Shown: positions 45,654 to 56,837, numbered from the stretch's first letter. The stretch is DNA of 64,000 bases from Artemisia argyi (GCA_030686995.1 CM060703.1:2760501-2824500), one strand, 5' to 3'. Notes: generated from the sequence alone by a model not told the origin. Translations and numbers: made by a program.

Positions 45654-47233
45654 CTAAGAAGACGAAGCAATTTCATCGAAGTACCCACTGATCACGATGA
45701 TCTTGGTTTTTGCATACAATCTAGAAAAACATGCTTGCATCTCAACCCTTTTTGATGCAAGCACCTTGAGTGTGCGGAATATCTCTTTAGTATCACGCGG
45801 TGGTCTAATCTGTCTTCTGAAATCTCTATCATTGCTATCAGCAAGTGTCTTCATCCACTTAGCCCTTTTAGTGTCAGTAGTATAAGCTTCTATTTTCTCT
45901 AGAATCTCCCATAAAGCTGCCATAAGGCGGTATGCCACTGTGGTGATTTTTATAGCTCTAGCCTCCTCATGTGAGACCATTGTAAAGGTCGCATTTGAAG
46001 AACTGCCAAGCAAATAATTTGTAACTTCAGCAGACAATTTTATTTCCATTGCTTCTTGCTCCTCATCTGTTGGAAAAATCTCTAAACTACTCTTTAATTG
46101 ACGAGTGTTTAAAACCACCAACGGCCAAGTCTTTAAACCCTGTAACGGGTAAATCTTTAAACTCTTTAGGCTAGGAAACGGGGAAGGTTGATGTGAGATA
46201 ACTTCTTCCGAGGTAGAAAGAAGCTCGACAATCTCCAAGCTAAGTGCAAGAGATTTGACACTGTGGAGACGTTGAAACACATCAGAGATTCTATGAACAT
46301 TTTTCTTTTGTGGAGAAGATATACATAGATCCACCTTCTCCAAAGAACGGCATCCATCCAAGGATAACTTAGGAAAATAAGAACCTTTAATGCGTAAGTA
46401 GGTAAGGTCACGCGAAGAAATAGTAAGTTCCCCTGGGAATCCACTAATACGCCCAGTGGAATTGTCATGAGGTGTATCCACAAATATTAGGTTCTTTAGC
46501 TGAGGTGTGTCCACATATATAAAATCCACCTTCCATTCTACTTTTTTAAGTGTCAGACTACGAAGTTGGGAATTAATTATAGTGAAACCTTCAGAGGGTT
46601 TACGTTCAAACATTACTTGACATCCCTCTAAGGTAAGATTCTTCAAGTTCTGACACATGGCTAAAAGAGAACTGCAGTTACTACACAATGAGACATGATG
46701 GAGACGTAAAGTAGTTAAAGCCGGGAGATCCCAAGGGAGGGAATCAGAACCCCAACCAATAGAGGTGCCCCTGCCAATGAATCTGAGATGTTTGAGCGAC
46801 TTAGATTTCAACTGAGAGGGAAAAATATTATAATCTTGAATGCTAATAGTTAGTTTTGGACATTGTGAGAGAATGCATAATCCAGAATTCTGTAGACAGA
46901 CAATTCAGCATCCCCTCGAACAGGAAGGTGCAGGCTGACAGAAGATACATCTATCTTATTATTACGGGCAGAGAGAACATCGTTAACAAATTCATGATAT
47001 CCTGAGGATTTCGACAATTGTTCGTAACGTGAAAGTTTGAGATTCGGCATTGAAAAATTTAGATTCGGCATTGAAGCACGAATAGACCTCCATCTAGAAG
47101 ACAAAAAACTTAATCTGATAGCATATTTGATGTCGATGTACGAGAGGATTTTATATATAAGATCATCGGGCAAGTTGCTTAGTCTATCAACTTTCGTCCC
47201 ACTCTCCATGGTCGACCTAGCTAGAGCATTCAT
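45654..47233 (-). pseudogene. F-box/LRR protein gene, copy 4, frameshifted
   Basis: The start, F-box and first LRR segment are open from 47,233 to about 46,850. One T is missing at about 46,855 ('gttagttttggac' against 'gttagtttttggac' in the intact copies), which ends the frame after 127 codons. The rest reads in another frame (46,811-45,654). Further in-frame losses remove the second DEEQEAA repeat, eight residues around QNLKLLLT and about 18 residues near the C-terminus. The upstream TATA block has mutated to 'atatatgtaag'. A short F-box-only protein is possible but the gene is probably dead. Confidence 0.75.
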
Positions 47234-47483
47234 TATGAGATCGATCTTAAGCTATTTGAGAGACGTAGGGTTTTTGGGATTATGAATGTGAATTAATCAA
47301 ATCAATATATGTAAGTTTCTGGCTATTTGAGATTTGGAATCATGTCCAAATTTGCGCCTCACCAAACCGACGTACAAAAATAATATAAGGTATAGCTTTT
47401 GTATATTTTAGCCCAAATAATATACGCATCCAGGCCCAACAAAATTTGGATTATAGGCTAGGTCGAGCTCACATAAAACACAA
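47234..47483 (-). promoter_or_regulatory. F-box copy 4 promoter (degraded)
   Basis: Matches the other F-box promoters, but the TATA core is interrupted by G (minus CTTACATATATTG near 47,301-47,315), and the 5' UTR has lost a segment near 47,255. Confidence 0.5.
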
Positions 47484-47705
47484 TTTTTTAGTGTTTAGCT
47501 TTCAACTTTGACCATAAATATTTTTCTTTATGATATATATTACTTGATACAAAATATATAAATAGATTGAGTTTTAAATGTATTTTCATTCGTATAATTT
47601 TCATCAAGTATTATATAACACGAATAAAAATATTTAAAGTCAAAGTTGCAAAATAAAGACTTCAAAGGTCAAACATGGACAATAATTATAGGACGGAGGT
47701 AGTAG
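47484..47705. mobile_element. Stowaway-like MITE (U4), left end lost
   Basis: Matches 7,790-8,001, including the 'ggacggaggtagtag' terminus. Its left terminus is missing. Shared insertion point with U1. Confidence 0.65.
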
Positions 47706-48043
47706 TAAGTTTTAAAAGGGGGTGAATTGCAGAATTGCCCACGAAACCAACTTTGTTTCAATTTTGTCATTGAAGCTGATGTGGCGGTGTAAAAAGCCCA
47801 CGAAGCGTTACGAGTGTTAAATCCAAATATGCCTAATTCACCTAAGGCCCAATCAACTCCACCTACGGCCCATTCCTTAAACACCAGCTCACCTTACCAG
47901 CCTTTTACACCAACCCATTACCATAGTCAATTTCCACATCGGACCATTTCACAAATATCTCTCCTGGTCCAATATCTACGGCCCCACCGCATTAGCCAGT
48001 TACATCCACCAGCCCATGGTCACTCGTGCTCAAGTCGGCACTG
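47706..48043. repeat. Conserved block next to the type C relic (U4)
   Basis: Same sequence class as 8,002-8,325. No credible gene. Confidence 0.4.
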
Positions 48044-48310
48044 TCAAACCAAATCCTCGTCCATAAACTCTACCACTTGGTTTTGGGGATTGAACTCTGC
48101 CTCCAGAACTAGTTCCGCCACCACCCGAATGCCTTGCATTGTCCTCATCTTCTTTTTCATCTTCCATTTGTAATATGTTGAGGGACGTGTTGTTAAACCA
48201 TAATGTAAATTTTCCCTAAAGCAATTGATGGCCCCTCTACGACCCAACCAATATTTGTCATCCGAGACCCCGTTGGCATTGATATGACAAACTTCGTAAT
48301 AAAATCTGTG
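48044..48310 (-). pseudogene. AHL exon-2 relic, type C (U4)
   Basis: Acceptor CACAG retained, PPC half broken by stops, acidic stretch and Gly/Ser tail recognisable. Most similar to the U1 copy ('tgttgaggga'). Confidence 0.6.
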
Positions 48311-49477
48311 AAAAACAACATAATCTACAAATTAGTTACCAACTTTTATGGAACAAGACATAGTAAAAATGAATAGTATCCAATACTATCCATAGTTTGC
48401 AATGATTGACAAGTTTGCAAATTAGATTATGTGTAGTACTAGTGTTTTTTGCTGAACAAAACACAAAGAAGACAAAAGAAAAGGATTTTATCCCACATAG
48501 ACCATTGAGTCTATGTGTACAGTGAAGTTACATAATGACAAATGACTATAGTTTTTTGAAACAACATGCTCAGCCCCATCGCTTCATTGTAAACAAGGAC
48601 TGTAACTGCTCGCAAGTTGCGGCGTAGATCAAAAGACAAGTGCTAGAAAGATTCTTGCTACCATAGAAGCTAACTGGAACTCGTGACTTATAGAAATAAG
48701 GCCTGCTTATAAACCATTTTTTATTTTACTTTTGGACATTGAAAAGGGTGGAACTGATGACCTCTATTTAAGCTCTTAATCATCGATCCTAACACCTCAT
48801 TTGTGATAAGTTATGCCTTTAGTTCTATTTATGTACAGAAATGTAAAGGTCCTGAGTTGATATTGAGCTCGGCTCATATTATAATATGCAAACTCGAGCA
48901 TAGTTTAATGAATCTGCTTGTTAACTATGGAGCTTATACTAACAAAAGCTGGTAAAATGTGCCTCAGTTTGCTAGGTAAACTTCATTAGCATGTTGTTTA
49001 CTTCAAACAACAAAAAACTTGTTCAAAAACCATCTTGTACACCACATTCTTATCACTAATTATGTAATTTTAGTAAACATATGTGCTAAATTGATACAAA
49101 TTCCTCAAGTTCTATTCCGTAAATCTGTAACGAGTAGGTTGATGCACTTTCATTTGTATGTAGCAACTAACTCTGCTATGCTAATACATGTCCGGAAGCA
49201 AGTGTATCACCTAAGGAGCTAGGATGGACTAGTCTTTCTTGCTCTTTTGACTGCGTACGTTACATGCCAACTCTTTTTAGCCGGTTTAGCAACAAAAGAA
49301 TGACTGTAAGGGTAAACAGCTTCCCGAGTTCACAGTCTAGTTACCGATTATTATGTTATTTTGATTATTTAGTATAAGACATAGTAAGAACTTAAAACAA
49401 AAACCAAAACACCCCCTTGCATGCTCAAATAGTCAAATGATACAAATTTGCAAAATTTCTATCCAGTCAATCTGTTT
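48311..49477. other. S2 spacer of U4, no gene seen
   Basis: Nearly identical to S2 of U2 and U3. No supported gene. Confidence 0.5.
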
Positions 49478-49622
49478 TCACATTATTAAAACTTCTACTG
49501 TTAACAAGAAAAAACATGCTGATCTAACTAACCGAACGAGTAACATATGACTCGATGGACATAAAGAATCCATTAAATGGCTCGATGGCTCCATGAAAGA
49601 ATCATTAACATTTTTCTTCAAT

Positions 49623-50603
49623 TCAATAAAGTGGTAGTGTCCATATGACGCCACCGGGCATGGAGCTGCTATACACTGGTAAGGACATTGCAGCCGACGA
49701 AGATAGTACTGCATCATAGTTCTGTCCGTAATCTCCGCCACCTGATTTTGGAGATTGAACTCTTGCTTCTGAAACCGATCCGCTACCAGTATCTGGATAT
49801 TGCACTGTGCCTCCAGAATTAGTCCCACCACCACCCGAATGCCTTGCATTATCCTCACCTTCTTTTTTATCTTCCATTGTTAACCTTTGGTAGGACGGGT
49901 TGTTAAACGATGCTGCTATGATGTAAACTGTTCCTGAAGCGATCAGTGGCCCCTCATCGACCCCACCAAGTATTTGTCCTCCTCTGCTGGACCCGAAGGT
50001 ATTGATATGACCAATTTCTCAAGAAAATCTGCGAAAAAACGACAAAAATTCTCAAATTAGTTTCACCTTCTATACAAATTTTGAACTATCTTACTGATCA
50101 AGAACAATGAAAAACTTTATACGTTTAAATATCCATGCACAATAAAAATCTTTAAACACTTTTACTAACTAAAAGAAATATATACCATGATTAGAAAGTG
50201 TTTTCAGCATGGCGGAATCAGAAGGCTTAAGCACGGTGGCAGAAATCGACAACAACTCATAGCAACCTTCATGCACAACAGGAGTACTTGTACCATCACC
50301 TTGCTTGAACGACACGTTAGAAACTTTACCCGACCCAGATAACACACAAAGACCCATATCACGTTTGTTACAAAGGGTTGTAACAGAAGTAACTATATCT
50401 AAACCATCAGAAACTTCAATGACATGAGGTGACATAACTTGTTCAGGTTGTTGCATGACGTAACGGAGTGGTTTTGGTTTGTTTTTTGATCCGGGAGGAT
50501 GCCCTACTTTTCGTCGCTTATTGGTGGTTTCAGATTCTTCGAGGCGGTGGTGGTTAACGGTGGTTGGTGGAGGTGATTGGTGGTTGTTTGTGGTGGTTGA
50601 CAT
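49623..50603 (-). pseudogene. AHL protein gene, two exons, frameshift in exon 2
   Basis: Exon 1 (50,603-50,186) encodes a Ser/Thr/Pro/His-rich N-terminus, a nuclear-localization-like KRRK, an AT-hook region (VGHPPGSKNKPKP at about residues 35-47) and the first half of the PPC domain (HVIEVSDGLDIVTSVTT, CVLSGSGKVSNV, GCYELLSISATVL). The donor G|GTATAT is at 50,185-50,184. Exon 2 begins at 50,028 after CGCAG and continues in phase (DFLEK), but a 5-base insertion shifts the PPC frame and a stop is reached at 49,943-49,945. The acidic and Gly/Ser tail is still open below, to 49,623. AHL proteins bind AT-rich DNA and form PPC-mediated complexes that tune growth and chromatin. The AT-hook core here is G-H-P in place of R-G-R-P, so minor-groove binding may be weakened. 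TATA-like sequence lies near 50,672-50,690. Confidence 0.75.
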
Positions 50604-51354
50604 GGTTGTTAGTTTGTTAAAATATTCTGTTTAAAAAAGATTTCTCTAAGCTAGTTCTCTATGCGTTTATGGTGATATATATTTATATATATACATGCAT
50701 GCATGATTGTTATAGATGAACTCTTTCCCGTCTTTGTGAAATTATTTGCATTCAATTTTGTAAAAACTCTATATCGATTCTTAATTACTAAAATATCGAA
50801 ACATATTTTGTTCTTGCATAGGCATTATATTAAGCAAGAAAAGTAAAAAAAATTAAAAAATTGTTTGGTAAAATTGATATAATAGCAGAGAAAGACGACG
50901 GAGCCAAGTGTTGCATTGGGTATGCCATGACCCACCCTAAACATATGTTAGCTACGAATACATGTATATATTATCTAGTGTATTATGTTTGCTAAATAGT
51001 TTCTGCCTACCCAAATATAAAAGATTTGACACATCCAGATAAACACTTAGATGTGTACGTAGCACTTTTCTTTATTTTTACTTTGCAAAAACTTTTAGTA
51101 CGTAGTTTAGATTAGGTTTAGATGATTTTAGTGGTAACTTTTTACCGGAAAATTTCTGAAATTTATACATTTATTTTTCTTATATTTGATTTGGCCCACC
51201 CGAATGAAAAATCCTAGCTCCGTCACTAAGAGAAACTTCTAGCTAGCTATGTGTTATGTGCCCAAGGTAAATAACCGGTAACACGAACTAACGGCTCACA
51301 ATCAACTGACTTTCCATAATGTGGACATATAACTCACTCAGGGGTTTGTGTCTA
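50604..51354. other. AHL upstream region, otherwise featureless
   Basis: AT-rich single-copy sequence upstream of the AHL exon 1. It contains a 'tatatatttatatatata' stretch that could be the AHL TATA region and 'catgcatgcatg' near 50,694. No other gene is seen. Confidence 0.4.
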
Positions 51355-51443
51355 TGAGGTGCCAAAAATTGAACTCTTGACCCTATGCTTGTTATATGCA
51401 AAAGTGACCCATCGATTACCAACTGAGCTACACGTTATTGGCA
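51355..51443 (-). repeat. tRNA-like sequence, possible SINE head
   Basis: The minus strand reads TAGCTCAGTTGGTA (51,430-51,417), a perfect tRNA A box, and about 35 bases later GGGTCAAGAGTTCAATTT, a decayed B box. The arms do not fold into a full tRNA. This fits a tRNA-derived SINE or a decayed tRNA copy. Confidence 0.4.
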
Positions 51444-51483
51444 CTTCTAGATATGTGTTGTTAAAACGTGTTTGATAGATTTT

Positions 51484-51808
51484 GGTGCTGTTTGTTTATT
51501 AAGAGGCTTTGAATCTGAATCTGAGGCGTAAATGTCTGAATCTGAATAAAATAATATTGGTTGTTTTTTTTTTGTAAAAAAAAATCTGAATGATATAAAT
51601 ATGATGTAATTTTGTTCTTATAACACATAAACATTAAAAGACTATGAGGCAACAAGACATCCTCTACATATCTTGTTGAATAAGAGGTTTGAGCCTCTAA
51701 ACGAGAAGAAAAAAGCAAACGCACTTAATGACCTAAATGTCTGACCGCGTCTGAACGAGTCAAATTAAGATGCTGTTAAGAGGTACTTTTTAAAAAACAA
51801 ACACCACC
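51484..51808. mobile_element. TIR MITE, left copy
   Basis: 325 bp with inverted ends GGTGCTGTTTGTTTATT and, from the right, GGTGGTGTTTGTTTTTT. The interior has 'gaatctgaatctga' and 'gacctaaatgtctga'. The right copy at 62,663 is 334 bp. The superfamily is uncertain (PIF/Harbinger or hAT). A target duplication is not clear. Confidence 0.65.
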
Positions 51809-52082
51809 TTACTATCAGTGATGGTATTGGTTCTTTTGAATTTACTCGTTGAATATGTTACTATCTCAGTACTTATGTTACTTAATATATACTTATTAAC
51901 CAATAATACAACACTCTAATATATGCGGGACTGCTAGACATAGAAATCAATAAGAAAGTGCAAAACTACTAATTAGTAGTATAAAGCAAATAAAAAGAGA
52001 AGGGTGCAATACAAATATCATCAAACATGTACTAGTACTTTTTATTCATGGATGTATAAAATCTCATACGTACTAAAATATC

Positions 52083-52143
52083 CTATGCATGCTTAGTGCA
52101 ATCAGTAGGCTTAAAAGAAACCTCATTATTTACCAAATCATAC
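52083..52143 (-). pseudogene. Aspartic protease 3' end, left copy, cut by gypsy
   Basis: The last 20 codons (YDLVNNEVSFKPTDCTKHA) of a CDR1-like aspartic protease are identical to the right copy at 63,272. The gypsy 5' LTR starts directly upstream, so the rest of this gene copy is gone. Confidence 0.75.
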
Positions 52144-52775
52144 TGTTGGCGTATGTATCCTCCGGATTTAGGCCGTACAATTAAATACCTTCCGGATCTA
52201 TGACAAACAAGGCATACGCAAATGTATTTAAACAGGACAGACCAATATCCGAAAGGTTTGGAATGTCCGCATGACCTCAACTCTCCGGAGGTCGGGACCG
52301 TTCGGACAAACCAGTAAGTGTTCAATGCCTATCTTGGATGACTAGATATGTGTTTTGATAATATCTTGCTTTTACGGAGTGAGTTTTGGTCCCGTAAGCC
52401 AAAGTACAAACAAGTACACCAAGTATACGTTAATGGAGCATAAATTAGCAAACATTAAGGAACTAAGTACACACTAGCCTGACACTCCATATTGGAGGCC
52501 TATAAATAGAGAGGAAATCTTCACTTAATGGTTAACTAATTTTCTCACTCTCTAACTTGATATATACTTTCTTTCTCTAAGAACATATACTTACTCTCAC
52601 GCCGGAGGTTGGTCCTGGGATACATTCCCGGGACGAGACTAACGGACGTACCTGTTTTGCAGATATCCGAAGTATTCCACTACCAACAAGAATCACCTTG
52701 AATCCGAAGGACTAATCCAAAGTCCGAAGGATTCATCTCGCTTGTCCGGAGTAGAAGCAAATTTTTACTTCAACA
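52144..52775 (+). repeat. 5' LTR of the Tat element
   Basis: 632 bp, from TGTTGGCGTATG to TTACTTCAACA. It includes a TATA box (cctataaatagagag) near 52,499-52,509. It has a 78-bp segment (about 52,320-52,400) absent from the 3' LTR. Confidence 0.85.
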
Positions 52776-52800
52776 AATTGACGCCATCCGTGGGACCCGT
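52776..52800 (+). promoter_or_regulatory. Primer binding site
   Basis: 'aattgacgccatccgtggga' follows the LTR directly and resembles the tRNA-complementary primer sites of Tat elements. The tRNA species was not determined. Confidence 0.6.
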
Positions 52801-52824
52801 CATTCACTCTACCAGAACTTAGAA

Positions 52825-54117
52825 ATGACAGGTCCTGCTCCAACAACACCCGAAGGAAGTGGGAAAAACTCAGAAGTAATCCCAAATAGCATAGAACAAA
52901 TCCACAACCACCTCACTGCATTGAAAGCTCTAATCCAACAACACAACGCCACAGGGGTAACACCAATTAAGCCCATCCAGCTCGACTTCGAGGACGAAGA
53001 ACATCAAGATACCGAAGCTTAGAAAGCTGATCAGGAAGTGACGGACGATCTTTCCAAGCCTTTCAAGGGAGCGTCCAAGAGCCCATTCACCCGAAGGATA
53101 ATTGATTTCACCGGACCTAAAAATGCAAAATACTTAATGCCTTCTCACATAAAGTTATATGATGGATCCACCGATCCAGATGATCACATCACAAGGTTCG
53201 AAGGAGCTGCCAACCAAGGTGCTTGGCCTATGCCCATATGGTGTATGATGTTTCAACAAACTTTAGATGATACAGCTAGAGGATGGTTCGATAGCCTTCC
53301 GCGAGGAAGTATCGACAATTGGGACACTTTATGTGAACAATTCGTGCAAAGATTTGCTCTACGAAGAAAATGTATCCGAGACCCTATGGAGATAACTAAG
53401 ATTGTCCGGAAAGCTAACGAAGCCCTGTCGGAATTCAAGGAACGATGGACCGATGAAGCTAGTCGTATTTCAGGAGTCCCGGAAGTAATGCAAATATCCT
53501 CTTTTGTGGACGGATGTAAGTGCCCGGAGATGGCAAAGAGATTCTTTGAAAAAATTCCCCGAACCGTAACCGAGATGATGATGTGGGTGGACGATTTCAT
53601 CCGTTCCGAAAGAGCTTATCGATTAACCGAAGTGCCCAGGGGAGAACGAGCAGATAACTACAGAAAAGATTACCATCCTAACTCGTATAACCGGAACGAC
53701 CAGAGCAGGCAACGGTCCTCCTTCAAAGGGAACCGCAGGAGAGATGCCCATCGAGAGGAATTCCGACCCCGGCGAAATGATCACTACACACCTTACGGGC
53801 AAACTGGAAATGAAAATCCGAATAGGAATGATTACAGAACGGACTACCGCCGCAACGATGTAAACCGGAGGGATGTCCGACCCATAGACTTAAATGTACT
53901 ATCCAAAGCTCCCAAAGAAATCCTCGCAACTGAACACCATCTTAGACTTCCGGCACCACCTCCGTTGAGAGGAAAACATGCCAGAGAAAACATGGACAAG
54001 TATTGCGATTACCATGGGGAAAAGGGTCACCTCACCAATGACTGTCACAACCTGAAGGAACAGCTAAAAAAAGCTATGGAAACAGGCAAACTAGACCACC
54101 TAATTAGAGATGTTTGA
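52825..54117 (+). pseudogene. Gag of the Tat element
   Basis: One frame from ATG 52,825, interrupted by TAG at 53,020-53,022. The main part (53,038-54,117) has a retrotransposon gag domain (LYDGSTDPDDHITRFE, MMFQQTLDDTARGWFDSLP, FVQRFA), an Arg/Asn/Asp-rich linker and one CCHC zinc knuckle (CDYHGEKGHLTNDCHNL). It would form the particle shell and bind genomic RNA. It ends at TGA 54,115-54,117, and the protease follows in the same frame. Confidence 0.8.
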
Positions 54118-54560
54118 CAAAGGGAAAGGGCACCCCTAAGGAATAACAATCACACCAACCAAGGTAGAATTATCAATATGATACGGTATCCGGAGAGAAA
54201 CTATAAGCAGAAAATCATGGATCAAGAAGAAGAATGGATGAATACTCCTATAAGTTTCCCTCCCATACTCCCCAGAGATGCTTCCGAAGAACCACTAATA
54301 GTTGAAGCAGAGATCGAAGGATACACTGTAAGTAGAGTATACGTGGATCAAGGCGCTTCGATAAAAGTAATGTATGAACACTGCTTTCTAAACCTTGACC
54401 CCTCCATCCAATCCTGACTGACAAAAATAAACACACCGCTAATTGGATTTGCTGAGGAAGCGATAAATCCGTTGGGAAAACTGGAACTGGAAGTGTGCTT
54501 TGGAAACGAAGGATTATATCATCGAACAACAATGAAGTTTGCGGTGGTAAGATCCCCTCC
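54118..54560 (+). pseudogene. Protease region of the Tat element
   Basis: Same frame as gag. The aspartic protease motif reads VDQGAS (VDxGxS in the family, catalytic D kept) followed by YEHCFLNL. Stops: TGA at 54,415-54,417 and a one-base shift near 54,556. The usual role is to cut the Gag-Pol polyprotein. Inactive as encoded. Confidence 0.75.
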
Positions 54561-56480
54561 CCTTACAACGTAATACTGGGGCGTTCCGGAATCAAAAAGT
54601 TAAGAGCTATTCCTTCAACAATACATGCCATGATGAAATTCCCAACACCAAGAGGTATTGCCACTTTGGTTACCCGATCGGTCATCATATCGGAATGCAG
54701 AAAGCTAGAAGAAAAATTCCTGATGGAAAAAGAAATGAAGGTCGAAAGTCTTCCAGAGCCCACGATAGACGAAGGAACAGTGGAAACCGAAGAAATATTG
54801 GTACATCCGGCTTACCCAGAGCAATTGGTGACAATAGGAAAGAATTTTTCAGAGGAATGAAGAAGACAGCTAATGACGTTGCTCAAAAACAGCCGAGACA
54901 TTTTTGCATGGGAACCTTCGGACATGACTGGCGTTCCCTGATGGGCGGCTGAGCATAAACTTAACGTAAATGTCCAAGACAAACCTGTCGCCCAAAAGAA
55001 GAGATTCTTTTCAGAAGAAAAGAACCAAGCTATAAACAAGGACGTTGAAGAATGGTTAAAAGCGGGGATAATCAGACCTGTCCGATATCCAACCTGGATA
55101 TCCAATCCTGTATTAGTAAAAAATCCTGACGAGAGTTGGAGGATGTGCATTGATTTCAAAAACCTCAACTCATCATGTCGAAAAGACTACTATCCGCTGC
55201 CCGAAATTGATTGGAAAATCGAATCGGTAATGGGATTCCGATACAAATGTTTCCTAGATTCTTACAAAGGATATCACCAAGTACAAATGGCAAAGGAGGA
55301 CGAGGAGAAAACAGCCTTCTATACTGATCATGGGACATACTGTTATGTCAAAATGCCGTTCGGATTGAAAAATGCCGGAGCAACATATCAGAAGCTGGTA
55401 GACTCCGCCTTCCGAACGCAAATTGGCCGAAACTTGGAAGTATATGTGGATGACATGGTCATCAAAAGCCAGACGGAGAAAGAGCTTTTAGCCGATATAG
55501 CAGAAACATTTGATAACCTCCATGAAATCAACATGAAACTAAATCCTAAGAAATGTTCCTTCGGAGTAGAAGAAGGTAAATTTCTCGGATATATGATAAC
55601 GTCCGAAGGGATTAGAGCAAATCCCAAGAAAACCAGGGCAATTGCCGACATGCAATCACCAAAGTCATTAAAGGAAATGCAAAGCTTAAGTGGTAAGCTG
55701 GTGGCACTAAACCATTTTTTATCAAAATCTGCCGAAAGATCCCTACCCTTCTTTGAAACATTAAAGAACATTACCAAAGACAATAAAGAAAAATACCAAT
55801 GGACGGATGAAGCTGAAAAAGCTTTTCAAGAGATGAAGAAGATGATCTTGGAGCTACCATGCCTAACGACGCCAAAACCAAAGGAAGACATGTACCTATG
55901 CCTATCGGCAGCAACGGAGGCAATAAGCGGGGTAATGATGGTCGAAAGAGAAGGACGGCAGATCCCTGTTCACTATGTAAGCCGACCGTTACATGAGGCC
56001 GAAAAAAGATATGCTCTGGTCGAAAAATTGGCTTTAACACTGCTGCATCTGTCTAGAAGACTAAGGCGATACTTCGAAGCTCACCCTATCAAGGTCATAA
56101 CGGACCATCCTATCAAGCAAGTACTAAACCATGCTGAATCCTCCGGACGATTAGCCAAATATACGGTAGAACTAGGAGCTTACAACATCACCTATGTACC
56201 CAGAAATGCTGTCAAAGGGCAAGTGTTATCCGATTTCATTAACGAGGTACCCGTCGGCACCGTTCATCCGGATCCAAAAAGGAGAAGCAAGGAGATATGC
56301 AACATCTCCCAAACCGGAGAGTGGATCTTGTACACTGATGGAGCTTCCAGCAGAAAAGGCTCCGGAGCAGGGCTAGTACTAATCAGTCCGGAAAAGGAAG
56401 AATATACTTATGCTCTCCGATTGAACTTTGAAGCTACTAATAACGGAGCAGAATATGAAGCACTCCTTGCCGGGCTATGA
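54561..56480 (+). pseudogene. Reverse transcriptase and RNase H of the Tat element
   Basis: The frame is open from about 54,561, with TGA at 54,858 and 54,939, then continuous to 56,480. RT motifs: RMCIDFKNLN, KMPFGLKNAGATYQ and YVDDMVIKS. The RNase H of RT follows (TTPKPKEDMYLCLS...PVHYVSRPL). A second RNase H begins with LYTDGASSRKGSGAGLVL and NNGAEYEALLAGL, then TGA at 56,478-56,480. Confidence 0.8.
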
Positions 56481-56804
56481 ATCGCAAGGGAAATGCATAT
56501 AGAAGTGCTGGATGTACGAGTGGACTCAAACCTTGTGGCAAGTCAAATTAACGGAGAGTTCACTGCATATACGGAAAGCATGACCAAATATCTTGCCAAA
56601 GCCAAAGAATACATCACTTGCTTCAAACAATTTAAGATAAAGAATATTCCGAGGGCACAAAACCAAAAAGCAGACGTACTAAGCAAGTTAGCATCCGTAG
56701 AATTCAACCACTTAACAAAAAAAATCTTAGTGGAAGTGCTAGAGAAGCCATCCACGGAAGAAGAAATAATCAACGCAATAGTAGAAGAAGAAGAGGAAAA
56801 CTGA
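56481..56804 (+). pseudogene. C-terminal half of the second RNase H
   Basis: In frame with the preceding segment after the TGA. Reads REMHIEVLDVRVDSNLVASQ, an Asp-containing RNase H motif, and NQKADVLSKLAS. The archaeal-type second RNase H is characteristic of Tat elements. A shift near 56,825 separates it from the integrase. Confidence 0.75.
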
Positions 56805-56837
56805 ATGTCACCCATACTACGATGCTTAAAAGAAGGG

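Larger units (their letters stand above)
42511..50150. repeat. Unit U4 of the tandem block
   Basis: Type B relic, S1 with hAT MITE, F-box copy 4 (frameshifted), promoter, Stowaway-like MITE, type C relic, S2 and type A exon 2 directly followed upstream by the single AHL exon 1. U4 therefore appears to hold the edge of the ancestral block, where the AHL gene is still joined. Confidence 0.7.
51484..52143. repeat. 660-bp direct repeat left of the gypsy element
   Basis: Matches 62,663-63,332 at very high identity. It holds the MITE, 3' flanking DNA of the aspartic protease gene, and that gene's last 20 codons up to the gypsy insertion point. Confidence 0.85.

Noticed and set aside
42402..50186. 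Complete AHL gene made by joining exon 1 at 50.6 kb to the clean exon 2 at 42.4 kb
   Set aside because: It would require skipping a nearer exon 2 and an F-box gene over about 8 kb. There is no evidence for such splicing.
51355..51443. Functional tRNA gene
   Set aside because: The A box is good, but the B box is decayed and the acceptor and anticodon arms do not pair.
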